Source: Opitutus sp. (lineage in GTDB: Bacteria; Verrucomicrobiota; Verrucomicrobiia; Opitutales; Opitutaceae). Taken from it: a stretch of DNA of 64,000 nucleotides. Of the stretch, positions 43,263 through 52,855 are shown piece after piece. Numbering within the stretch: the stretch's first letter is position 1; every line of letters begins with the position of its first letter. The stretch is from positions 758,501-822,500 of the forward strand of contig JACEUQ010000002.1 of assembly GCA_024998815.1 (NCBI GenBank). The letters run 5' to 3'. The translations under genes were made by a program, and so were the position numbers. The notes under the pieces were generated by a model. That model was not told where the DNA came from. It searched no databases and was given only the letters and a program-made list of their open reading frames with translations.

Positions 43263-43678
43263 TCACCGTTTGATCGCCGTGATCCACATGATTTCGCAGG
43301 CGCCGCCGCGGGTGTCGGTCCGGCTGAGCGACGAACGCCAGGGGTCGCCGCCACCCGGCTTGGTGACCTCGACCAAAAAGCCGTCGAGGGTCACCACGTC
43401 GTGGCGTTTAATCGCCAGCAGTTGCCGGCGGATTTCGGGGGTGGCGGGCAGGCAGTGGGTGTTGGCGGAGTGGCAGGCGATCTGATCGGGAGGCAGAGGT
43501 TCTTGGCCGGACCAGGAGTACTCATACCAGCGGCCCGATTGGGAGATGCTCAGTGCGTTGATCACGGCGGCGGTGGACATGGGGCCCCAGCCAAGCGCGA
43601 GGTCCAGCGGCGCCACCTCCGCAGCGGCATCGTAGCGGTAACGCTGGCGGGAGAGCACCACGGCCTTGATCGAATAAT
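43263..43678 (-). pseudogene. 3' part of a conserved hypothetical gene split by IS1380
   Basis: Encodes the C-terminal 136 residues of a conserved hypothetical protein: VVLSRQRYRYDAAAEVAPLD, LGWGPMSTAAVINALSISQS, HSANTHCLPATPEIRRQLL, RHDVVTLDGFLVEVTKPGG and GACEIMWITAIKR. The N-terminal 58 codons lie on the other side of the IS (45420-45593). Removing the IS and one ATAAT copy joins the two parts in frame (ITPLAYY then SIKAVVLSR), giving 194 aa. Function unknown; the family recurs in many Gram-negatives. Confidence 0.92.
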
Positions 43679-45419
43679 CCTAAATCCGGCAATAGAAAGT
43701 GCGGCCGGCGGGCGTTGCCCGTCGGATAGATGAGGGTGGAGAGTGCTGCGGCAGGCTGAACGGAAGCGCGATCAGCTTGGGGCGGTGGCCAAAGGCGGTT
43801 CAGGGCCGAGTACAGGGAAGTTTTCCTGTAAAATCCTCGCTACGATTTGCCCCCAGCGCTGGGCGACACTCCATTGCTCCGCATTATGAAGGATACCATG
43901 TAACCATCTGGCCAGCTTTGTGATGAGTTCACTCAGGCGAGGTGCCTCGGCATGGCTCAAGCGCACGTCCAGGCGGCGTTGACCGGAGTGTTCGCTCTGC
44001 CGGGTCGCTCCGCAGAGCAGACGGGGACGTGTACTCACCGCCTCGTGGTGCTGACCGGGTTGAAGCAGGCGGTGATAGAGCGTCCACCAGTTGTAAACCA
44101 GTGCGGCCAAACGCGCGGCGTGCTGACAGGAGTTTAGCTCCTGGGAGGTAAACCCCGACCAGCTCCACTGGTTCTTGAGCTCGTCGAAGGGGTTTTCCGC
44201 GCCCCCACGTTCCCGATACAGGGTGGCAAGGGTAAGGATCTCGTAGGGCAGGCTCGTAACGAGGATCTGATGTTCGTAGATGATCGGCTCGCAGGCGGCC
44301 GCGTCGGGGATGTTCAGCAGCAAAGCGTGGTCGGCTTGCTCGCGCACGAGGCGGCGGCGGGCCCGGGGGTGGCGTTGGTCGTTGAGGCGACGGCGCAAGA
44401 CCACCACACGTCGGGCCCGGTTCCAGCCTTGCAGGCGCAGGCAGCTTTCGCAGCCCTGCCAGCCTTGTCCGGCGTCGGTCCAAGCGGTGGTGGTGGTGCG
44501 TTCAAGCGCGGCCACCAGCTCGCGGGCCTTGGCGGTGCGGCGCAGTTTGAACAAATAGTTGAGTTTACGCGCTTCAGCTTCACTGAGCAGCGCCTCCTGG
44601 CCATAGGCGCAGTCACCGCGCAAAAGATGGGGCCGGCGCTCGGCTGGCAGTCGGTCGATGAGCGCCCACAGCCCCGCAAAACCATGTCCGGCGGCGGATT
44701 GATCGCCGGGGTGCACCTCCACGTCCAGACACAGGCGCAAGGTGGCGATCCAGTAGGTGTGGTAGGCGTGGCTGGGGCGTCCGGGCTTTTGCGGGTTATA
44801 GCCGATGCTGGCACCTTCCTGACGTCCATAGATGGGCTTGATGGTGACATCGATGTCGAGGATCCACTGGTTATCCAAAAACCCATGACAGGTTTGGTCG
44901 AGGTGACGCCGCAACCAGTCCTGCCCCTGCTCGGCACCGATGCGAGCCAGCGCCCGGCGCACACAATCCTCGCTGACAATCGACTTAAGTCCGAGCAGGC
45001 TCGGGGCAATGTCGTCGCCGCGCAGGGCCGCGAGGTGCGCGTAGCGATAGTGCCCGGAGAGCATCCCCAAAAGCAGGGTTCCAATCACGTCGCGAGGGCG
45101 GTGTGCGCGGTTGCTGCTGTAACAAAGCGGCGTGTCCGCAACCAGTGCCTCGAAGCCTCCTGTCGCACACAAGTACTGCGTGAAAAACACCAGTGCCCCC
45201 AAGGGGCTCACCGGCAACTCTGGGGCGAACTGCGCACGAAAACGTCCTCCGGGTGTATCCACAATCAACACCTCGGCGGCATCGCTTGGCGTTGCCTTGT
45301 GATCAGGGTTTTCTGACTCACCCTCGGGGTGAGCTTTTTCCGGCGGTAAAAACGGCGGCATATGACAGCCAAACAATCACCTGCGTGATTTTTGGCTAGT
45401 TTCTATTGCCGGATTTAGG
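43679..45419 (-). mobile_element. IS1380-family insertion sequence, copy 2 (1741 bp)
   Basis: Same length and same perfect 20-bp ends as copy 1. The 5-bp target duplication is ATAAT (43674-43678 and 45420-45424). It disrupts a protein-coding gene in codon 58. Confidence 0.97.
43772..45376 (-). CDS. IS1380 family transposase, copy 2
   Basis: Translation identical to the copy at 28475-30079 (534 aa) with the same GYNPQKPGRPSHAYHTY signature. The lack of divergence between copies points to recent transposition or gene conversion. Confidence 0.95.
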   Translation of the reverse strand: MFGCHMPPFLPPEKAHPEGESENPDHKATPSDAAEVLIVDTPGGRFRAQFAPELPVSPLGALVFFTQYLCATGGFEALVADTPLCYSSNRAHRPRDVIGTLLLGMLSGHYRYAHLAALRGDDIAPSLLGLKSIVSEDCVRRALARIGAEQGQDWLRRHLDQTCHGFLDNQWILDIDVTIKPIYGRQEGASIGYNPQKPGRPSHAYHTYWIATLRLCLDVEVHPGDQSAAGHGFAGLWALIDRLPAERRPHLLRGDCAYGQEALLSEAEARKLNYLFKLRRTAKARELVAALERTTTTAWTDAGQGWQGCESCLRLQGWNRARRVVVLRRRLNDQRHPRARRRLVREQADHALLLNIPDAAACEPIIYEHQILVTSLPYEILTLATLYRERGGAENPFDELKNQWSWSGFTSQELNSCQHAARLAALVYNWWTLYHRLLQPGQHHEAVSTRPRLLCGATRQSEHSGQRRLDVRLSHAEAPRLSELITKLARWLHGILHNAEQWSVAQRWGQIVARILQENFPVLGPEPPLATAPS

Positions 45420-45593
45420 ATAATAGGCCAGCGGGGTGATCGTGTTGTCGCCGTGGTTAAAGGGCCGAGGCAGCGCGACGTCGGATTGGACGGGGTCGTG
45501 CGCCGCAGGCATGCCGCGCCACTTCGCCTCCGGTTCGTGCCAGTAAAACCAAGCGGCGAACGCGAGAAGGGAGAAGACCAGGAGTTTTTTCAT
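45420..45593 (-). pseudogene. 5' part of the IS1380-disrupted gene
   Basis: Starts MKKLLVFSLLAFAAWFYWHE, a signal anchor or signal peptide, and continues to HGDNTITPLAYY at the IS edge. The reconstructed product is therefore an exported or membrane-anchored protein. An R2 palindrome lies just upstream, in its promoter region. Confidence 0.9.
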
Positions 45594-45610
45594 GTGAAGC
45601 GAAGTCGCGG

Positions 45611-45671
45611 CGTAGCGCAGACTTCCAGTCTGCATTGGCCCCCTAGCAGACTGGAAGTCTGCGCTACTTTT
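45611..45671. repeat. R2 palindrome copy
   Basis: GTAGCGCAGACTTCCAGTCT and the inverted GCAGACTGGAAGTCTGCGCT with trailing T residues. Confidence 0.85.
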
Positions 45672-45712
45672 CGGAGCTAGGGGCTCGGCGAGGGGGCGGG
45701 CTCGGGCGCGCA

Positions 45713-45745
45713 CAAAAAAGCCGCCCGGCGGTGGGGCGGCTTTAA
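45713..45745 (-). terminator. terminator of carA
   Basis: On the minus strand, AAAGCCGCCCC and GGGCGGCTTTTTT form a GC-rich stem followed by a T run, just past the carA stop codon. Confidence 0.9.
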
Positions 45746-45753
45746 TCAAGCGC

Positions 45754-46926
45754 TTAGATTTTACCGGCCTTGCGCTTCTCAATCAGGTTGTAGAAGTCGG
45801 TGAACAGCGGGTCAGCGTCGTTCGGGCCGGGTGCGGCTTCGGGGTGATACTGCACCGAAAAGACGGGCAGCTCCTTGTGGCGCAGGCCCTCGACCGTGTT
45901 GTCGTTAAGATTGATCTCCGTGACGATCGCGCCGCCCTTGGCCAACGACAGCGGATCGGTGGCGAAGCCGTGGTTTTGCGCGGTGATGGAGACTTTTCCC
46001 GTTTCGAGGTTTTTCACCGGCTGGTTGCCGCCGCGATGGCCGAACTTGAGCTTAAAGGTGGTGCCGCCCACCGCGTGGGTGATCATCTGATGGCCTAGGC
46101 AGATGCCGAAAATCGGGTAATGCGGCAGCAGGCCCGTGACGGTGCGGTGGATGTAACCGAGCGCGGATGGGTCGCCGGGACCGTTGGAGAGGAAAACGCC
46201 GTCGGGCGCGTGCTCTTTGATCTGCTCGGCGGTGGCAGTGGCGGGGAACACTTTTACGTCGAAGCCGTGGTTGACCAGCTTGCGGAAAATGGAGTGCTTG
46301 GCGCCGAAATCGAAGGCCGCGATGGTGAAGCGCTTGGCGGGCGTGTGGGGCAGGCCGAAGGTGGTGCCGGCGGGCACGTAAACGGCGTTGTGGTTGGCAG
46401 CATCATCGGCGCGCCACAGGTAAGGCTCTTTGCAGGTGGTGTCCTTAACGTAGTCGCTGCCAGCCATGTCGTGCCAGGCCTTGGCGCGGGCGACCGCCTC
46501 GGCGTCGGTGAGCGCGAGGGTGGAAAGGCAGCACTTCATCGCGCCATCGACGCGGAGCTTTTTGGTGAGGGCGCGGGTGTCGACCTCGCTGATGCCGGGG
46601 ATGCCGTACTTGCGCAGGTAGGCGTCGAGGGAGGACTGGCTGCGCCAGTTGCTGACGATGGGGGAGAGTTCGCGCACGACCAAGCCGCTGGCGCGGGGCA
46701 CGGAGGCCTCGGTGTCCTCGTCGTTGACCCCGTAGTTACCGATCATCGGCGAGGTCATGGTGACGATTTGGCCGTAATATGAGGGATCGGTGATGATCTC
46801 CTGATAGCCGGTCATGGACGTGTTGAACACGCATTCGCCCGCGATCGTGGCATCGGCGCCAAAGGCGCGGCCGCGAAACACGGAACCATCTTCGAGGGCG
46901 AGGACTGCAGGTTTGAACGTGGACAT
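45754..46926 (-). CDS. carA: carbamoyl-phosphate synthase small subunit
   Basis: The glutaminase subunit (390 aa) supplying ammonia to CarB for arginine and pyrimidine synthesis. The N-terminal domain opens ALEDGSVFRGRAFGADATIAGECVFNTSMTGYQE. The class I amidotransferase has IFGICLGHQMITHAVGG (nucleophile Cys), ITAQNHGFA, and YHPEAAPGPND with the His-Glu pair. carB is not adjacent in this window. Its own terminator suggests a monocistronic unit. Confidence 0.95.
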   Translation of the reverse strand: MSTFKPAVLALEDGSVFRGRAFGADATIAGECVFNTSMTGYQEIITDPSYYGQIVTMTSPMIGNYGVNDEDTEASVPRASGLVVRELSPIVSNWRSQSSLDAYLRKYGIPGISEVDTRALTKKLRVDGAMKCCLSTLALTDAEAVARAKAWHDMAGSDYVKDTTCKEPYLWRADDAANHNAVYVPAGTTFGLPHTPAKRFTIAAFDFGAKHSIFRKLVNHGFDVKVFPATATAEQIKEHAPDGVFLSNGPGDPSALGYIHRTVTGLLPHYPIFGICLGHQMITHAVGGTTFKLKFGHRGGNQPVKNLETGKVSITAQNHGFATDPLSLAKGGAIVTEINLNDNTVEGLRHKELPVFSVQYHPEAAPGPNDADPLFTDFYNLIEKRKAGKI

Positions 46927-47252
46927 TTAAAAAAGGACGAAAAGGTGTCGGGTCGCGCCTGCCAAGGGGTTTTTAAAAAAAACCGCAGAGCGGGATTTTC
47001 TCCACCTTTTCCAGGCGCGGGCGTCACCCCGCTCGGTGGCGGGAGGGCCGGCACACGTAGGGGAGGAATACGAGGACACGGGGAGCGAAAGGGGCCAAAA
47101 CTCGGCCTTAGACCCACCCTATGGGGTGAAAGGTTCCCTCCTCGGCCCACATTTGGGTTAACGAACCCATATTCGATCCGGACGCCCCAAGGTAGTCTGG
47201 GACTCGTCTGGTACCACCAGCGCCATCCCAACCCATTCACCGGAGCCCAATC
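46927..47252. other. divergent intergenic region carA / sigma factor
   Basis: 326 bases between divergent starts. An A/T-rich palindrome near 46969-46985 (GGTTTTTAAAAAAAACC) lies in the carA leader. GTTAACGAACCCATATTCGA near 47158 could belong to the sigma-gene promoter. Nothing coding is supported. Confidence 0.5.
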
Positions 47253-47978
47253 ATGATTCAGCACGCACGTTCAGGTCGCACGGTCACCCTCGCCAAGCCC
47301 GAGGCTAAAACCGAGGCCGCTTACGATTCACTTCTTGTCCAGCGCTTCAACGCCGGCGACGAGACCGCCTTTATCGAGATCATGCAGCGCTACCACGCGC
47401 GCCTCTTCAGCCTCGCCCACAACCTGCTACGCAACGCCGCCGATGCCGAGGAAATCGTCCAAGACGCGTTCATCCGCGCGCATCGCGGCCTGGCCAACTT
47501 CCGCGGCGATTCCTCGCTGGCGACCTGGCTTTATCGCATCGCGCTCAACTTGTCGCGCAACCGCTACTGGTACTTTTTCCGCCGCCGCAGGCAGGACTCC
47601 CTCTCCCTGGAGCGCCCCCCGTCCGAGGACTCCAACATCACATTCGCCGACATGATTGCCTCCGACGACGCCAATCCCGCCCAAGAAACCGCCACCCATG
47701 AATTCGTAACGCTGATTTCTCTGTGTATGGACAAGTTAGAACCATCTCACCGCGAGATCCTGACCATGCGCAACGTCATCGAGTTGCCCTACGAGGACAT
47801 CGCGGTGGCCCTGCGCATTAATGTCGGCACGGTCAAAAGCCGCATCGCCCGTGCCCGCGAAAACTTACGTAAACTCCTGGCAGAATGCGCCCCGGAGTTT
47901 GGCCCTGAATCCGTACCGGGCGACTTCTTCGAATCGGGCCGCATTGCCCACGGACGCAGTGGCATTGCCTGCGCTTGA
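47253..47978 (+). CDS. ECF-type RNA polymerase sigma factor
   Basis: A 241-aa sigma-70 family regulator. Region 2 is DETAFIEIMQRYHARLFSLAHNLLRNAADAEEIVQDAFIRAHRGL, then FRGDSSLATWLYRIALNLSRNRYW. Region 4 is LEPSHREILTMRNVIELPYEDIAVALRINVGTVKSRIARARENLRKLL. An N-terminal extension of about 25 residues and a C-terminal tail of about 30 residues lie outside the core. No anti-sigma gene follows: the next gene is on the opposite strand. Its control therefore cannot be read from context. Confidence 0.93.
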   Translation: MIQHARSGRTVTLAKPEAKTEAAYDSLLVQRFNAGDETAFIEIMQRYHARLFSLAHNLLRNAADAEEIVQDAFIRAHRGLANFRGDSSLATWLYRIALNLSRNRYWYFFRRRRQDSLSLERPPSEDSNITFADMIASDDANPAQETATHEFVTLISLCMDKLEPSHREILTMRNVIELPYEDIAVALRINVGTVKSRIARARENLRKLLAECAPEFGPESVPGDFFESGRIAHGRSGIACA

Positions 47979-47998
47979 GCCGAGGCGGCTGCGGATCC

Positions 47999-48027
47999 TC
48001 ATTCGCGCTCAAAATGAGGCTAATTCG
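47999..48027. repeat. R7 repeat word
   Basis: TCATTCGCGCTCAAAATGAG then GCTAATT, matching 33019-33046. CTCATT and AATGAG are inverted ends of the word. Confidence 0.55.
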
Positions 48028-48065
48028 ACGAGGGGTTGGCGGCATGATTACATGCCGCTGATCTA

Positions 48066-48125
48066 GGGAGGGCCCACCTCCGTGTGGGCTGGCTCGAACA
48101 CGGACGACACGGAGGTCGTCCCTCC
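48066..48125. repeat. R3 repeat, empty form (60 bp)
   Basis: GGGAGGGCCCACCTCCGTGT leads through GGGCTGGCTCG directly into AACACGGACGACACGGAGGT and GTCCCTCC. The other two R3 copies have an R2 unit inserted exactly between CTCG and AACACGG. Confidence 0.85.
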
Positions 48126-48229
48126 ATAAACTAACGACTGCAAGCAAGCTGCATTCTTTGGTAATTTACCTCACCTAGACCACGCATGATCAATCCACTG
48201 GATTCACCTTGGGCGTTCCAGTCTCTGGC

Positions 48230-49516
48230 TCAGTCCATTCCGAATGCCTTGCGGAGCTCTGCCAAGGCGCTCTCGGGCATTGGCACCAACGGCCCGAGCG
48301 GTCGGCTCAACTGCAGCGCTTCCGCGGTGGCCTCCAGAACTTCGAGCCGGTCAAACGCCTCCAGCAGGGTACGGCCCACGATGAGCGCTCCTTCATTCTC
48401 AATCAGCAGAACGGGACATTTTTTAAGAGACATCCTTGCAGCCAGCGCCTCGGCGTCGTTGACCACACAGGCAAAGGGCACCTTGGGGGCATCGCCGAGC
48501 ACCAAGTAACTCTCCGGGATGGTGCGCGAACTAAACTCGACATCGGTCATACAAAACGCACTGGCGCACATCGGCTGGGCATTGATGATCACTCCGATTT
48601 CTGGATTCGCCGCGTAAATGAGGCCATGCAAACGGCTTGTGCGGCTGCCACGTTTACCCATCTCCATCGAATCCTTGGTCGCGCGAACAAGGCTGGATGG
48701 ATTCAAATCGAGCCGATCCCGGCGGCGCGGTGTGATCACAAACTGCTGCGCGTCCAACCGCGCCGAAATGGCTCCGGCGGTGCTAATCATCAGCTTCTGG
48801 CGGTAAGCGCGCTGGGCAAACGCACACACTTCGGTGCGCAACTCCTTTTCATGATTGGTGGGCACCTGCGAAACCAATGGGGTGTAATCCGGCACGGCAT
48901 GGCCGGTGAGCATGTCATTGGGCAACGTGCGCAATTCGCCCAACGCCGACGCGCGGATCACCGTCTGCGCCACGAACTCTAGGGTCTCAAAACGCTGGAA
49001 CGCTTCAGCCAAATCCCGCCCACCGATGACCACGCCGTGGTTTTCCAGCATCACGCAGTCCGCGCCCCCGGCAAAGGCAGCCGCGATTTTGTCACCTAGT
49101 TCCTGACTGCCTGGGCAGGCATAAGGCGCATAAGCGATCTTGCCGCACAGGTTGTAGGCGTGGGTTTGCACGCGAGTCTCGGGCAAACGGCGTACGATAC
49201 TGAACGCCACCAGAGCTCCGGGATGGGCGTGCACGATCGCCTTGATGTCGGGGCGAACACGGTAAATTTCCCGGTGAAAGGGGAATTCCGAGGAAGGCGG
49301 GTGCAGCCCCTCGCGGGAACCATCCGCCTTGACCCGCACGATGTCGGTAGATCGCAGCGAGCCTTTATCTACACGGGAAGGGGTGATCCAAATGCTCCCA
49401 TCGGGATCAAGGATCGAGAGGTTACCTCCCGAGGTCGTCGTCATGTGGTAGCGATAGATACGATCCATCGTTGCCACCAGTTCGTCACGCGGATGCAGCC
49501 ATGATTGGGTGTCCAT
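48230..49516 (-). CDS. tandem class II aldolase/adducin domain protein (428 aa)
   Basis: Two class II aldolase folds in one chain. The N-terminal one (residues about 5-215) has MTTTSGGNLSILDPDG, AIVHAHPGALVAFS (the metal His pair) and VMLENHGVVIGG, so it can bind metal and is probably an active aldolase or epimerase of the fuculose-phosphate type. The C-terminal one (about 225-428) has MISTAGAISARLD, but the His motif reads VIINAQPMCAS and the later motif LLIENEGALIVG, so its metal ligands are lost. Substrate unknown. Confidence 0.88.
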   Translation of the reverse strand: MDTQSWLHPRDELVATMDRIYRYHMTTTSGGNLSILDPDGSIWITPSRVDKGSLRSTDIVRVKADGSREGLHPPSSEFPFHREIYRVRPDIKAIVHAHPGALVAFSIVRRLPETRVQTHAYNLCGKIAYAPYACPGSQELGDKIAAAFAGGADCVMLENHGVVIGGRDLAEAFQRFETLEFVAQTVIRASALGELRTLPNDMLTGHAVPDYTPLVSQVPTNHEKELRTEVCAFAQRAYRQKLMISTAGAISARLDAQQFVITPRRRDRLDLNPSSLVRATKDSMEMGKRGSRTSRLHGLIYAANPEIGVIINAQPMCASAFCMTDVEFSSRTIPESYLVLGDAPKVPFACVVNDAEALAARMSLKKCPVLLIENEGALIVGRTLLEAFDRLEVLEATAEALQLSRPLGPLVPMPESALAELRKAFGMD

Positions 49517-49587
49517 AAAAACAATCGGAATCTACCAAATTCACTCAGTCAATCTCACGGCAACCGGTGCGGAGTGTTCCGCAAAGT

Positions 49588-52509
49588 CTACGCTAAGAGG
49601 CTGGGTTTAGCCTCCAGAAGCGGTGCAATTACCGCATTCAACTCAGCAATAGCAAATGGCTTAGATAGGCGAATATAGCTATCTGCGCCTAGGTTCCCCC
49701 CTGCCCCTCCGTACCGGTTGTGGTCACCGCTCATCAAGATCACCGGCAGACCAGGGCGCAGCGCCCGCATATCCCCGATCAGTTCGAACCCGTTGCGGCC
49801 GGGCATCGAGAGATCCACGATAGCGAACGAAAACGCATCCGGGGTGGCGGCGAAAACAGCGGCGCCATTGAGCCCGTTATCCGCCGCGACGACTTCGAAG
49901 CCGGCCATGGTGAGCACGGCGGCCACAAACGTGCGCAGCACTTCCTCGTCATCGACCAGCAACACCTTACGGCCGCCCCCCGCCAACACCGCCACCGGCG
50001 CGCAAGGCGACTCAACCACCACCGGTGTCTTCTGAATAACCGGAAGATAAACCTCGAAGCAGGTCCCCTGTCCGGGCGCACTGCGCAGGCGAATCGTCCC
50101 CCCATGATCATGCACGATGCCGTGCACAATCGACAGCCCCAGCCCCGTTCCCTGGCCTTCGGGTTTGGTGGTGAAAAATGGGTCGAAGATTCGCGCCTGC
50201 GTCTCCTGATCCATGCCGCAGCCATCATCGGCCACCGACAAACACACCTGTGCGCCCGCCGGATTCATCCGGCCATCGACCGACAATTCCTCGGCGGGAC
50301 GTACATCCAGCGTGATCTGGCCTTGTTTGGCCCCAATGGCGTGGGCTGCATTCAAGCACAGGTTCATGAGAACCTGCTGGAGTTGGCCGTAATCGCCCAA
50401 AACTTCGCTCAATGCGGGGTTTTTCTGGGTGCGGATTACGATCGAGGACGGCAAGCTGGCGTTTAGAATCGGCAGCGTTTCATCCATTAACTGCTTAATC
50501 TGCATTGATTTGCGCCCAACGCTGGGAGTGCGCCGCGAGAACAACATCAGGCGCTTGACCAAATCGCGCGCACGCAGACCCGCGCCCCGTGCCCGCCCCA
50601 TCCAATCGCCCGCGGGATGCGCTTCGGGCAACAACGGCAGCGCCAGTTCGAGGCATCCAATCATGCCGGCCAACAAATTATTAAAGTCATGCGCAATGCC
50701 TCCTGCCAGCGTGCCGAGCGTCTCCATCTTCTGCGCCTGCCCAAACTGGATTTCCAACTGCCGCCGACTCAACTCCGCCTCCTTTTTATCCGTAATGTCG
50801 CGGTTCATGCCCAGCAAGCGCTGCGGCAACCCATCCCCGTCGCGCAACAGGTACCCGTTGCCCTCGATCGTGCGCAATGCCCCGTCGGAGCGGCGGATAA
50901 TGCGAAACTCGAAGGATTGAAAAACCCGCCCGCCGCGCATGTCCACGATCGTCTGGTCCATGCGCGCCAGATCGTCAGGATGGACGCTACTGCGAAAAGC
51001 CTCAAGAGAGCCACCCGCCTCCTCACGACTCCAACCGAAGAGCGAGTGCATGGCATCGTCCCAGTCGAGGTAACCGGTCTGCAAATCATACTCCCACACC
51101 CCGAGGTTCGAGGCACGCATCACCAAATCGAGCCGCCGCACCAGCGCCTGCTGGGTCTCCTCGCGACGCTTCTCCAAATCGATATCGGTGTAGGTGCCGA
51201 TCATGCGCCGTGGTTTGCCCGGCGCGGACCATTCAATCACCCGCCCACGCGCAAGAATCCACTTCCACGAACCATCCTTGCAACGCATGCGCTGCTCGAC
51301 GACATGGTGCTCGGACTGGCCGCGAAAATGGTCCGCCGCCGAGTCCAGCGCCCGCGGCAAATCGTCCGGATGCACCAGTTGCTCCCACTCCTTGACCATG
51401 TTGCTCAACTCATCCTCGGCGTAACCGAGCATCGATTTCCACCGCTTGGAGTAAAACACCATACCGGTATCGACACGCCAATCCCACATGCCATCGCCGG
51501 AACCATCCATGGCGAAACGCCAACGGGCCTCCGACTCGCACAAGGCCGCCTCAGCCTCTTTGCGGTCAGTGATGTCGTACAACACCACCAGATGATCGGT
51601 CTCGTAGGCCGCTGAACTGGGCGCTGCATTGGCCAGTACCGTCTTACGCATCCCATTTCTACACGTGAGGGTGAACTCCATCGGCGTAAACGGGGTGCCG
51701 GAGCGTTTTGAGCGCTCCAACTCTACCTGCCAAATACCGCTCGCCCAATGGCGATATGCCGCATCGGGATAAGCCTTGGTCCACCACTCCGCGAGCGTGG
51801 GAATCTCCTCCCGCGAATAACCAAAAATCTGGGTGAACGCCGGGTTCAGGAACGTGATCACGCCGCGGTCGTCGTTGAGCACCATCGGCACCGGCGACAC
51901 CTCGATGATCGCGCGGAAGCGGTTTTCTTTTAACGCGAGTGCAGCCTCGGCGCGTTTGTGCGCAGTGATGTCACGGCCAAACGCCAGCATGCACACCCGC
52001 CCGTCCAGCTCCACCAAGCTGGCATTCACCTCCACCGGAAACTCAGACTGATTCTTGCGGCGGTGAATGAACTCAAACGCCAAGCCGTCGCCTGCCAACA
52101 TACGCTTGATGCGCGCCGCCGCCGTCGCGCCCGATTTTGCCGTGTTCAAATCCGTAATAAGCATGGATAGCAGCTCCTCGCGCTTGTATCCATAAACCCG
52201 GCACGCCGACTCGTTTACATCCAGGATTCGGCCTGAATTCGCCGGCTCGATTGAGAGCAAAAAAACCGGATCCGGGGCACCTTCAAACAGTGTACGGTAA
52301 CGCCGCTCGGTGGCCCGCAACGCCGCTTCCACGCGCTTCTGATCCTCAAGTAGCGCTTGCAGGGCTTTGCGCGACAGCGCCGACTCGGTGAGCTCGCGGG
52401 CAAGATGCACCTTTACCGAAAACTCCTTCTCCGCCGCCTCAAGCTCCAAAGCCATCGTCAGCTGCGCGGGGCGAGAGGGGGAAACGGGGTTCAAAAAGTC
52501 ATCGGCCAT
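49588..52509 (-). CDS. multi-PAS hybrid histidine kinase (973 aa)
   Basis: A cytoplasmic hybrid kinase. A short helical N-terminus is followed by four PAS/PAC units: RYRTLFEGAPDPVFLLS, RFRAIIEVSPVPMVLND, RWRFAMDGSGDGMWDWR and LVMRASNLGVWEYDLQTG. The kinase box is LAGGIAHDFNNLLAGMIG (H607). The ATPase domain has NLCLNAAHAIG, DDGCGMD and GTGLGLSIVHGIV. The receiver has VLLVDDEEVLR and the phospho-acceptor in AIVDLSMPGRNGFEL (about D899). No output-domain response regulator is adjacent, so the partner lies elsewhere. Signals are probably sensed in the cytoplasm. Confidence 0.93.
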   Translation of the reverse strand: MADDFLNPVSPSRPAQLTMALELEAAEKEFSVKVHLARELTESALSRKALQALLEDQKRVEAALRATERRYRTLFEGAPDPVFLLSIEPANSGRILDVNESACRVYGYKREELLSMLITDLNTAKSGATAAARIKRMLAGDGLAFEFIHRRKNQSEFPVEVNASLVELDGRVCMLAFGRDITAHKRAEAALALKENRFRAIIEVSPVPMVLNDDRGVITFLNPAFTQIFGYSREEIPTLAEWWTKAYPDAAYRHWASGIWQVELERSKRSGTPFTPMEFTLTCRNGMRKTVLANAAPSSAAYETDHLVVLYDITDRKEAEAALCESEARWRFAMDGSGDGMWDWRVDTGMVFYSKRWKSMLGYAEDELSNMVKEWEQLVHPDDLPRALDSAADHFRGQSEHHVVEQRMRCKDGSWKWILARGRVIEWSAPGKPRRMIGTYTDIDLEKRREETQQALVRRLDLVMRASNLGVWEYDLQTGYLDWDDAMHSLFGWSREEAGGSLEAFRSSVHPDDLARMDQTIVDMRGGRVFQSFEFRIIRRSDGALRTIEGNGYLLRDGDGLPQRLLGMNRDITDKKEAELSRRQLEIQFGQAQKMETLGTLAGGIAHDFNNLLAGMIGCLELALPLLPEAHPAGDWMGRARGAGLRARDLVKRLMLFSRRTPSVGRKSMQIKQLMDETLPILNASLPSSIVIRTQKNPALSEVLGDYGQLQQVLMNLCLNAAHAIGAKQGQITLDVRPAEELSVDGRMNPAGAQVCLSVADDGCGMDQETQARIFDPFFTTKPEGQGTGLGLSIVHGIVHDHGGTIRLRSAPGQGTCFEVYLPVIQKTPVVVESPCAPVAVLAGGGRKVLLVDDEEVLRTFVAAVLTMAGFEVVAADNGLNGAAVFAATPDAFSFAIVDLSMPGRNGFELIGDMRALRPGLPVILMSGDHNRYGGAGGNLGADSYIRLSKPFAIAELNAVIAPLLEAKPSLLA

Positions 52510-52855
52510 GGCGAGCGATCAATGGGGTTCAACGAAATGCTAACGACAGGTAAACCGTGGGGACAGAATTCGTCCGCGCCAAACCAAAAGAAGGGAACTT
52601 CCGCGCAAAGCTGCAAACGCCCACACCCAACCCCGAAACCCTAACGAGATTCGGCCCGGCACGAACCGTCATTCGCGCTTTTGATGCAGGTTACCCCTGG
52701 CACCACCGAGCCCTTTCTCAATCTACTCTAATAAACTACAACAATTCGTCTTGAAAGTGCGCTGAATTGGCCGGGACGGCCAACCCTACATCGCCGGATT
52801 CTGTGTAGCGTTGGCCGTCCCGGCCAATTCGGCTCACCTTAAACCTGAATTACCT
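52510..52855. other. intergenic region with 19-bp perfect inverted repeat
   Basis: AATTGGCCGGGACGGCCAA (52765-52783) and its exact inverse (52811-52829) flank 27 bases that also contain a CCTACA/TGTAG pair. The structure lies past the stop of the 2-hydroxyacid dehydrogenase gene on its downstream side. A fragment of the R7 word occurs near 52671. No gene is supported. Confidence 0.7.
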
